DNA of 64,000 bases from positions 3,140,001 to 3,204,000 of the forward strand of contig NC_087119.1 of NCBI RefSeq assembly GCF_963855985.1, given 5' to 3'. The notes beneath the pieces were generated by a model. It ran no database searches. It was not told the origin of the DNA and worked only from the letters and a program-made list of their open reading frames with translations. This stretch comes from Ostrinia nubilalis. Taxonomy: Eukaryota > Arthropoda > Insecta > Lepidoptera > Crambidae. Positions 55,378 to 64,000 of this stretch are shown one piece after another; within the stretch, counting starts at the first letter, position 1, and every line of letters begins with the position of its first letter. Made by a program: the position numbers and the translations under genes.

Positions 55378-55432
55378 CACTTAACATCAGGTGCGATGGT
55401 GTCAAATACCTGCCTTGTTATGCATAAAAAAA
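55378..55432 (+). repeat. SINE-like repeat fragment
   Basis: CACTTAACATCAGGTGCGAT and CAAATACCTGCCTTGTTATG with A-rich tail; matches the right part of 6873-7012. Confidence 0.7.
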
Positions 55433-55434
55433 AG

Positions 55435-56200
55435 TTGCAAAAACATTAAATTGCCAAGTTTTTGAATGAGACAAAAGTTAGGTCCGATGTAAAAGGTTGT
55501 GGCTGGCTTCTATGTCCGAGTTTCCTCCTCGGTGTGGTGACCCCAGTATGTCGTTGAACCAGCGACCTTTCCACCGCGCCTCCACGATATTTGATAAATA
55601 AAGTATTGATGGTGCAATTGTCATTCTATAATTCTTGTTTTTTTTTTTAATTGGAGTTTGTGAAACGCAAACAAAACGAATTATTTATATTTAAATTTTT
55701 ACTGAAAAGTAACTCTACTAATATAATTATGACATATTACGACACCCTATCTAAATAAAAACAAGTTTTTACAGATCAAAAGCTTACTTTGTCATTAAAA
55801 AATGTATTATAATTTGTCCTGTTATTACCTACTAAGAATTGTCATAATAGTCACAATAATAATATATTATTCTTACTTGTTGTACTAAGTTTTCATTATT
55901 AGCTTTGTAGTAACTAAAAATGGGTACATAACGTGTGGTTTAAACAGTTTAATACGTTTTAAACATTGTTATACAAGCAGTAATACCCACAGGTGCGAAT
56001 TCTTGGGGGAACGCAAACAGACATAAATTATGAAGGAGTCGCCATGCACATGTCATTGGCCAGTTAATACTTTGTCCGTATAATAAACTACCAGTTTTTG
56101 TGCACAAAGTTGCCGAAAACTTATGCTGTTACAGTTTAAACGACCGTAAAGTTCTCAATATGTCGTGGAATTGACTTTCTTTTGTAATGTGCACCGATTT
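55435..56200. other. AT-rich non-coding stretch
   Basis: Nothing recognised beyond a T run at 55638-55650. Confidence 0.45.
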
Positions 56201-56206
56201 GAGTTA

Positions 56207-56421
56207 GGGTGACTGCTATAGTAATTAGCCTATACATAGTTATTGGCATATTGGATTGTTAATAAGTAATAGACAAAAATATTTACTACATTGGAATGCG
56301 AATTGCTCAAAAAAAATATTTGTCTCTTTTCCTCTCTTAATAACTTCCATTAGGCTTGTTTCTTTTCATTTTAGGCAAGTTGGCCAATAACTGTATTGGC
56401 TAATTACTATAGCGATCACCC
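56207..56421. mobile_element. MITE, 215 bp, GGGTGACTGCTATAG ends, TA-flanked
   Basis: GGGTGACTGCTATAGTAATT / AATTACTATAGCGATCACCC with TA at both sides; symmetry continues through AGCC / GGCT. Confidence 0.8.
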
Positions 56422-56703
56422 TATTACTTTTGTAGTTAGCCCATTTTGATTAACTAATTATATTAGAAGACTTTTGTGGTGTTCATATTAGATTTATGCT
56501 GTATCGTAATTCGTCTTCATGGAAAGTGTTTTTTTATTAATCCATTTTATTTTTATTTATTTATTTTACGAATATATTACGTTTAAACTTAGTCACTTTT
56601 AAGGACGTATCATTTAATTGACGTGGAGGAATGATGTCTCTTACAGATTTTTCGAACATGGATTTTACTTTGCAAACCTTACATATATATAGAACTGTTA
56701 GAG

Positions 56704-56793
56704 CATTGGTTCCCAAACTTATTTGAGACGCGCCCCCTTTCGACCATACAAAAAATATACATTCTATCAGCGGTCGCAGGTTGGGAACCAATG
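56704..56793. mobile_element. hAT-type mini-MITE, 90 bp
   Basis: CATTGGTTCCCAAACTT / GGTTGGGAACCAATG ends. The flanking 8-mers TGTTAGAG and TGTTAAGG agree at 6 of 8 positions, as expected for an aged 8-bp duplication. Confidence 0.7.
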
Positions 56794-56804
56794 TGTTAAG
56801 GAAA

Positions 56805-57570
56805 TTGACGAAATATTTGATATGATTATAAATATTTGAAAACTTATAAAATTTTGTTGGTGTGTTAATTTATCATATTACTGGTGTCTTATAAATATCA
56901 CTAGCACTAACTAGAGCAAGTGCCTAGACTTGGTCCATTTAACCGCTTGCAACAAACATTTGCATTTAATGTCTTGCATATTTTAATGATAAATATTTTT
57001 TGCTCGTAACTCAATTTTTATTAGCACTGTTTACATATAAATGTATTTTCCTTGGTATCGATAGAGCAATATTTTATTATTATTATTTCCTGTTCAAAAT
57101 AATAATATGCGCAATTTTGCCGTTGAAATTTAACCTAACATGTCTAATAGAAGTATATTAGATTAACTACTACCACTTTTATTGATATAAAATGTGCAAA
57201 ATTTCTAAAGTGGAACGACGCTTAGCAGTAGTAAGTAGATAGATATTTTTATTAAGTAAATGTACGTAAGCAAGGTACAATGTTATTGAATTAATCTTAT
57301 GCAATTTGTAGTATCTTATTTCTAGATATCATATAATCCTATAATTTCTTAATAGTGGCTCACATTAAATATTGGTCGAAAGATCTGTGCGCCCGCGCAC
57401 GTAAAATATACAGTAGCAGAATACACACTGAGATAATAGTTATTTGATGCAATATTTGTATGGTATTACTGTAAAGCTTGTTATGAAATTTGGTGCTCAG
57501 TGCGTAAGCGCAGATGGAGATGGAGTTAATGCACGGGATAAACTTCCATAATAATTAGATTGTTTTCGTT
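56805..57570. other. AT-rich non-coding stretch
   Basis: Nothing recognised. Confidence 0.45.
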
Positions 57571-57573
57571 AAG

Positions 57574-57789
57574 TCATAAGTACGAAAAATACTTGCTCAA
57601 AAAGTCTTCTTTTGGTGTAGAACTGGTTCTAGCTACCAACATCTTATCTAAGAAGTCTGTCACCATAACGACAATCCTAAGAGTAATTTTATGTTTCGAT
57701 AGTTCGAGGTATGTCAGTTCTCCTGTGTTTAAGAATTCAGGGTGAAGCTTGATTCCACCATCGGCCCTCAAGCCAGCGAAGATCTTTGA
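57574..57789 (-). other. unassigned coding-like segment
   Basis: On the minus strand about 70 codons stay open from about 57789 to a stop at 57574, including IFAGLRADGGIKLHPEFLN and FLDKMLVARTSSTPKEDFL. Composition is mixed and protein-like, unlike the AT-driven frames nearby. A stop lies just upstream at about 57806, so it would be an exon or gene fragment. I cannot assign a family; a transposon or pseudogene origin is as likely as a real exon. An open frame also exists on the plus strand. Confidence 0.25.
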
Positions 57790-57799
57790 GGGTAAATCA

Positions 57800-59045
57800 A
57801 AAATCGTATGATTTTAAATTATCTAAATCTATCTATTTATAAAAGCTCTAGTTTCGCGCCGATCGCTTTAATAACTCATTTGACCATAACACTTACGCGA
57901 CGTTCTTCCTACATTTACATAGTCTGCCCATTAAACCCTCGCTGGTTGCAGTGCACTATGTTATCACTCTAAATCGCGGCCCGAGGCGAAAGTGGAGTGC
58001 TATTATATCGAATAATTGCCCATACTAAATACTCGATGCGCAATCAATAGGCAGGTTGCTTTCGAACGGATGGGCAGGGCTTTCGTTTCCCCCGTTTCTA
58101 ATTACGTTTATTAAAAAATTGCCCTTGATATCAAAAGACCTAGTTAAGGGCACGATCGCGATGCTTTCATTGATATTTTATTAATTTGAATTAAATAATT
58201 TATTTTTATCGTGCCAATTAGTAAATGATCTACTACTTACTAACTGTCGTTTTGCTGATCGCTAAATATAAAATACTAACTATTGCCTGACCAATAGAGG
58301 AGTTTAGGTAGGTACTAGAAATAATAACAAATGTTTATTTATACATAAGGTCATCAATTTGTTTCTCAACATTCTTTGAAAAATTAATTTGTCTCTGTCT
58401 CTACATCACTTAAGTATTTAAAATATTATAATAATTAAAATACTTGATTATTATCGAGCTGGTTAATCAACTAAGGATTTAATTGCGAACTTCATTATAT
58501 CCATTTTCCACGTCTCAGAGAAGGTTTTAAGCAATTTTTATCATTATTGGTTCGACTGTTGGACAAGCAGAGTCACCGGGCTCAATTTACTTGTCCATAT
58601 CTCATCGGATCAAGAGAATTATATTTTTGGGGATCAGCTGAAGTTATTTGAAATAAATAGTTTGGCTAAACGGTGGCGCCTTAGAACTGGAATCCAATGG
58701 GTAAGATATGTACTTATGTCAAAATCCCAGTGTGTTCTGGAGAAACCACAGAAATTTAGGAAGACTACATGCCATTGGTGGGTGTTATGTAGGTATGTGT
58801 TATGTACAAATTAGTTTGAATATTTTTTGACATGATTAAAATTTTAAAATGCAAAATAATAAAATAAGTAGGTACGAGTACGTCGTAGAGTTCTTAAAAT
58901 GTATGTAGAAATAAAAAGTATTATGAAAGATAATTAATTAAAGGCTAATTTTGGCTTTTTCAAATTACAGTTTTCATTTCAGTTAAGTACTAAATATATT
59001 TCTTTAATTTCAATGGAAAATTAGTTTCCGTCCATCTAAGACTTC
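57800..59045. other. AT-rich non-coding stretch
   Basis: No gene or repeat delimited. Confidence 0.45.
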
Positions 59046-59047
59046 GA

Positions 59048-59153
59048 GAGCCTTATTATAAAAAGTTAAACCCGGGATGAACGCTGGTTCAAAATGACAT
59101 TTCCATACTAAATGTTAATTTAAACTAGAGTTTAACTTTTTGTAATAAGGGGG
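59048..59153. mobile_element. small inverted-repeat element, about 105 bp
   Basis: CCTTATTATAAAAAGTTAAAC / GTTTAACTTTTTGTAATAAGG, arms of 21 bp. Confidence 0.65.
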
Positions 59154-59159
59154 CCAATG

Positions 59160-59985
59160 TCAAACGTAGAGTAAAGATTCGTAGTGATTTGTACCTATTA
59201 AATTGCAAATAAATAACCTACGGAACCTTCCCAGCCGTACCTACTGGACTGTGTTGACCCATCCACATTTATACCGAAATCGTAATCATTGCAATATTTC
59301 GCGATCGACAGGCTGCGGCTTATGAAGCCAATAACAGACTTATAATTAAAATATACCTTATGAATATTTTTTGCGTTAGCCATGTCAACATTTTAAGTAT
59401 TTTAGCTTCAAAATTTACATGTGTGATGTGTAGGGTGGTTGTACGATGTGGTTTTTGGAGGACTCGTTCTGGTTTTTAGTTTTGATTAATTTATGAAATC
59501 TAATTAGTAAAAAAACTTTTTAATTCACGCGTTAATACTTGTAATCTCGTAAAAATTTTAGAAATCACGCCAAAATACATAATATTGTTTTTGAAAATAC
59601 ACGAAATCATAATTAATGTACGCTAATAAATAAGTGTAATCATAAAAATCGGGTTTGAATTTCTTAACCGTACGATACGAAGGACTTATTTTTATTTTGA
59701 CCAAACGCAGTTAATCTTCGTTTAAGATTGTCCTTATTCGGCTATGCTTTGTGGACCCCAGAGTAACGTATAGGGAGCCGAGGCGGTTCCGTCATTTCGT
59801 TAAGTGACCGCTGACAGTCTGAACGGGTTAAGGTCCGGTTTCTACTTGGCGGAGCGGAGAGCGGAGAAATTATTGGTTATTTAAAACATTTTTACCGGCC
59901 TAGCTCGCACTTATTACATAATAATATCTTGTTTAATGTATTTCCTGTTACCTATTAATTGAAAAAGAGGCTGATAAAGCTGACT
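59160..59985. other. non-coding stretch
   Basis: GGTTTCTACTTGGCGGAGCG at about 59833 resembles a MITE end, but no partner was found. Confidence 0.35.
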
Positions 59986-59992
59986 AATGCCC

Positions 59993-60098
59993 GTTTTCAC
60001 CATCAATCCTTAATTTTAAGTGACCCCTATGAAAACAAAATTCCTGTTAAGTGTTACCATAGGTGTCACTTAAAAATTAGAGATTGATGGTGAATCTC
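59993..60098. mobile_element. small inverted-repeat element, about 106 bp
   Basis: TTCACCATCAATCCTTAATT / AATTAGAGATTGATGGTGAA with AAGTGAC / GTCACTT continuing inward. Confidence 0.75.
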
Positions 60099-60099
60099 T

Positions 60100-60520
60100 T
60101 CTCCTGAACTGGAGATAGGGCAAGCTATATTTGGGGCAAGTGCTTTGGAAAGAGCCTAAGTACTGAACAAATGATTTTAAATTTGAAATTAGAATTTATA
60201 TTTTTTAATTAAAATCAAATGCGTTTTGTATTAGGTATACTTAATGTCTAGTTAAATTAATATTTTAATACAGGTTTTGCTTTTATTGAACGCTTTTATA
60301 AATTCAAATATTTATTTATATTTTCAATTGCAATCCCAATTTAGTTGTTGATTAAGTATGTTTTTTAAAATAAGTATTAATTTTGCCTTAAAGACCCTGT
60401 ACTTTCGTGTAGAGTTGCGCCTTAACTGAGCAAAGCTTAGCGTTAGACTCAAACGACATGTTAGATCGTATCTTAAACGTTACGTATACGCTTATTTCAG
60501 AATTTGCCCGTTTCTCTGCT
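60100..60520. other. AT-rich non-coding stretch
   Basis: Nothing recognised. Confidence 0.45.
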
Positions 60521-60523
60521 ATT

Positions 60524-60728
60524 GTTCGTTCGTTCGTTTCAGCCGAATGACGTCCACTGCTGGACAAAGGCCTCCTCCAAGGTTTTCCACAATGAACGGT
60601 CCTACGCTGCCCGCATCCAGGCTCTTCCCGCGACCTTCACCAGATCGTCGGTCCACCTAGTAGGAGGCCTGCCCACGCTACGTCTTCCAGCCCGTGGTCG
60701 CCACTCGAGAACTTTTCTGCCCCAACGG
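60524..60728 (-). pseudogene. 5'-truncated RTE LINE 3' end (ACGA-tail type)
   Basis: Minus strand carries RRSVGRPPTRWTDDLVKVAG and a QQWTSFG terminus with (ACGA)n tail at 60524-60539. The 104-codon plus-strand frame over it is antisense. Confidence 0.85.
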
Positions 60729-60786
60729 AAAAAGTTGCCAGGGCCAGAGGTCGTCGGTTCTATTGTAGTTGAGTCTTACAGGACGT

Positions 60787-61085
60787 CGCACATTTATTAT
60801 CCCGGAAAGGGATCGTAACCGTATCAACTCGAGGCAGTCAGCACTTATTCTTTGTATGAAACTCCATATTGCAACGCACACTTAAGCTCATAGCAGACTT
60901 ATTAATTCCGAAAGGGATCAACACCGTATCGCCTTTTGAAAGCTGTCATCGCCTTTCGCGCGCGAGGCGAGGCGTTTACGTTACGGTGCGGATAAGTGTG
61001 CGTGGAGGTAAAGTTTTCATACAAAGAATACTGACCGCCTCGAGTTGATACGGTTACGATCCCTTTCCGGGTTGATAAATGTGCT
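60787..61085. mobile_element. foldback element, about 300 bp
   Basis: Arms 60787-60890 and 60985-61085 are inverted copies (AAAGGGATCGTAACCGTATC / GATACGGTTACGATCCCTTT; TTCTTTGTATGAAA / TTTCATACAAAGAA). Partial copy at 9578-9786. Confidence 0.85.
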
Positions 61086-61089
61086 ACGG

Positions 61090-62478
61090 CCTTAAGGCAA
61101 CTACTGGCACAAAATCACGACCGTCACTTTTATTTTATACGTTAATAATTAAAAATAATAGAATGGCCATCGGATGTCGGTACATTACACAAATTAAAAG
61201 TCGCAAGTGTAATTGAATAGATTTATCCTCATTAGCCCGTCAATCAGTTAAAATTAGTAGCTATTACGGTCTGTCTCCGACACAAACACTAACTTCGGGC
61301 CTATATTTAATTACATAAGAAGCTTGCAATTATCCCATCATTCCTAGAAATAGTAAAAAAACATGGCGTATAATTTTTGTCGCTAACAGCATTTTATTTT
61401 ACAGTAACATGTTGCTATTGAAACGAATTGAACCGTCGACAGGCGTAGTTAATTGACGTAAAATGATTAATTATCTAATTTGTAAGCAATTGCTTGAAAA
61501 GTATCAAATTGCCATGGATGCCATGGAGCCTGTTACGGTGCGCGCGCGCGGGCTCAATGGCTGCCGTTCGCTGTCATTATTTTTTGCATTGTCATGTGTG
61601 GTAGCCATGTTGGCTGAATGAACCGTAGTAGGTACAGTTGTATGTCGTGGGCCGATCATTAAATTGGCCACATCGTGATGTGCCCGGGCATATCGTGATA
61701 CGCCGACACTTCAGGATCTGCCCATCTTATCATTAATTTATGACCAGCTATAATATCATTCAACGCTTACTTAACTTTTGAAGATTTGGCCTACCAAGAG
61801 AGGTACCATTACTCCATAAAATCACTGTCCTGTTTTTTTTAGCACAGGTGTTTTTCATTCGGAATTACCTACTTATAAATTTCCAATCAGATAAAAAAGT
61901 TAACATTTGAAATTATTCATTTATTATGAAAACACCAAATAAGATAATGCAGAAAATTTACAGTAGCTAACAGTTTTTTAAATTAATTCTTGTACATCTA
62001 CATCATGTATTCATTTTTAATTCATGGTGTAGCAAATTAAACTTTACTTTTGATGAAGATGTAACTTTTTTTTAAGCAAAAATTGTCTACGCTAATTTAA
62101 ACTTTAATTATGTTTGTTTAAGCCCGCAATTTGATTGATATGATAATGCTGACATTTATTTACTATATCCTATCTTTTTGCCGGTCTCCTCATTATACAT
62201 TCGATTACAAAATTAATTACTTACTTTCGAGCTAGTTTTCTGACTTACATAACTTTTACATGGCTGTATTATTTTCTACACTCGTATGTTTTAGGTAAAC
62301 GTCTATTCAACCATATCTAGAAGAAAAATAGGTAATTTTTAACACGCTTTTATTAGGTCGTCGTGTATACTAACTATGTAATGGAATCTGAATCTAAATT
62401 ACACGCACTTATAATTCTTGTATCATCATAAAACTTGGCAATTATATGTAGATTAGCTGACAATACAATATTATGGTA
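61090..62478. other. AT-rich non-coding stretch
   Basis: Alternating GC run GTGCGCGCGCGCG at about 61539; no gene or repeat delimited. Confidence 0.45.
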
Positions 62479-62481
62479 CCA

Positions 62482-62630
62482 TCGAGCTGGTCTGATGATG
62501 GGACTGGAAGGTGGCCATAGGGACTCCTAAACGAAACGGCGGAATCGCATCTAATTTCATTGGATTTGTCTTTTCGAACACATTAGTGCTAGATGATGTC
62601 CAGGGTCCTGATGATGAAGTCGGAAGGTGT
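62482..62630 (+). repeat. GATGATGGGACTGGAAGG repeat
   Basis: CTGATGATGGGACTGGAAGG and TGATGATGAAGTCGGAAGG correspond to the doubled unit at 17640-17845. Confidence 0.6.
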
Positions 62631-62634
62631 TTTT

Positions 62635-64000
62635 TTATCCTTTTAGTGCAGTAATTAAAGCGTATTTTTAGTTTTTTTTAACTATTAACTTGTTTTATTC
62701 AATAACATAACAATTTATTTTTCTAAAAGCTTTGCAATAATAGTAGAGTTCCAAAGTCTGATTAAAAAAACTGTTTATAAAAAAGCAAGTTCCTAAGCGT
62801 GTTTATCGCTTACAAGTAACTTTGAAAATGTTTAAATAACTATCTAAGATTTAATTTTCTTTAATAATTTCGTTGAAGTAACAAGTACTTTGCGAATCCT
62901 TACACAGCTTGAACTCGATTATATACTGTTCTAAGGCTGCTGACTTCAGGACTAAGTTTTTAAGAAGCTGAGAAAAAAATATAAGAGTTTTAAAAGTCAA
63001 GAAAAGTTAAATGTTTTGCTGCATTATTGGGCTTCTTGCTCGTAAAAATTGGGCTAAATAAAAACATTTGCTTAAAAGTGGAAAAAGCTACTTTTAAGTG
63101 CCTACCAATTTTTTTCATGAAAATCGTATTAAATCAAAAGTTTGGTACGTGTTGTGTAAACAGGTGACAATCGTCTTAACATGTAACGTTACACAGCAAT
63201 AGTTGTACCAATGTATAAATGTTATTGTAGGTACACTGGACAGTGTACATAATACAGAAACACTAGCCGTGATTGTTGAGCGTCATATTGTACCCTGTTG
63301 CGCATCATTTGTTGCCTTTAACGTCACATTATCTCTCATACAACTTTTAAAATTACGTATGCCGAAAAAGTTCGTTACACAAATCCCGGGTAACGTTTTT
63401 AAAGCAAAAAGCTGTATTTTCATTATGAAAAACTACTTATTCGCAACGTTGGCCCTGCTCACTTCATTTATTACTTTGTTTTAACTTTCCTACCGTTAGT
63501 TGCGCAATTACCGGCAATATTAAGTTCTTACAAATAATAATTGTATTGTGCGCCTTTACGACATAGTAGCACGATGTGCAAGAACTAGCAAAATAGTCGG
63601 TTAGCGTTTGTTCACATGCCTTACGAGAATGCAAGTAAGTTAAAATGATTGGGTTTAATATCATAGTTTACGATGCAGCTTTTGTTAGGCGACTTTATCA
63701 TCTAGTTAACAGATCTTTTGATCGAAAGTTTCTACTTATCATCTACTAGCGGTTAGCACATATTATTATTTTGATCGGAAATATCGATCTTTGTATTGCG
63801 ATTTTTGCCTAGAACAATGTTTTAAGGCTTACCAGAAATTGAAGCGAAGTGTCTCATGTTGCTGAAATATTTTAGCACAAATAATATAAACTCAAATTGC
63901 CAGTTCATATTTACACCATACAATTGCTCTATCTCGCTCACGACAAGAGCGCCATCCACGGCACATAGTAATGATGTAAATCTCTGCCATAAAAATGATA
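62635..64000. other. AT-rich non-coding stretch to window end
   Basis: A 93-codon frame at 63203-63484 has hydrophobic stretches but no recognisable domain; not called. Confidence 0.4.

Larger units (their letters stand above)
32951..64000 (+). other. inferred first long intron of the BTB gene, to the window end
   Basis: No sequence coding for the Psq/AT-hook half of the protein is seen after the donor, nor any other gene, so the intron is inferred to exceed 31 kb. Very long introns after the BTB exon are typical of this gene class. A second gene nested in the intron cannot be excluded, and short exons could be missed by eye. Confidence 0.55.

Noticed and set aside
60504..60818. 104-codon plus-strand frame
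   Set aside because: Antisense to an RTE protein end on the minus strand.
63203..63484. 93-codon frame as a small secreted or membrane protein
   Set aside because: No credible signal or family; hydrophobic runs are expected from composition, and there is no transcriptional context.

Overview
The window looks like a moth or butterfly (Lepidoptera) nuclear chromosome. It is an AT-rich, intron- and repeat-dominated background filled with short inverted-repeat DNA transposons, 3' ends of RTE-clade LINEs and interspersed repeats whose end motifs I recognise from lepidopteran genomes. There is no sign of bacterial operons, phage or CRISPR. Species and chromosome cannot be named from the sequence alone.

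The one protein-coding gene I can support is on the + strand. A very GC-rich first coding exon (32282-32950, 223 codons, ending exactly at an AGG|GTGAGT splice donor) encodes a BTB/POZ domain of the bric-a-brac type, followed by a basic, proline-rich linker and the start of the conserved segment that precedes the Psq/DNA-binding half of Bab proteins. The rest of the gene is not visible in the remaining 31 kb, so the following intron probably runs past the right edge. Upstream lie a TATA/initiator candidate (31910-31948), a GC-rich leader with upstream ATGs or a possible splice acceptor (32259), and a cluster of CRE-like ACGTC words (31000-31190). The first 197 bases of the window form an open, GC-rich stretch ending in a consensus donor and may be an exon end, but this is weak.

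Layout. 1-31.9 kb: non-coding, with many transposon relics: RTE tails, TA-flanked MITEs, a 1.1 kb foldback at 22.8-23.9 kb, a decayed mariner-type element at 12.6-13.6 kb, a 556-bp-period duplication at 15.4-16.8 kb, and a three-level nested insertion at 26.85-28.39 kb. 31.9-33.4 kb: promoter, CpG-rich island and BTB exon. 33.4-64 kb: inferred intron, AT-rich, with similar repeats (second 1.15 kb foldback at 44.5-45.7 kb; paired RTE tails at 39.6-40.2 and 45.7-46.1 kb) and long stretches without recognisable repeats that could hold regulatory DNA.

I found no novel multi-gene system. The most informative observations are transposition records readable from the sequence itself (perfect 8-bp duplication, internal empty site, nested insertions), the regulatory architecture around the BTB exon, and a few unassigned coding-like or hairpin-forming stretches. 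All element boundaries were read by eye and may be off by several bases.
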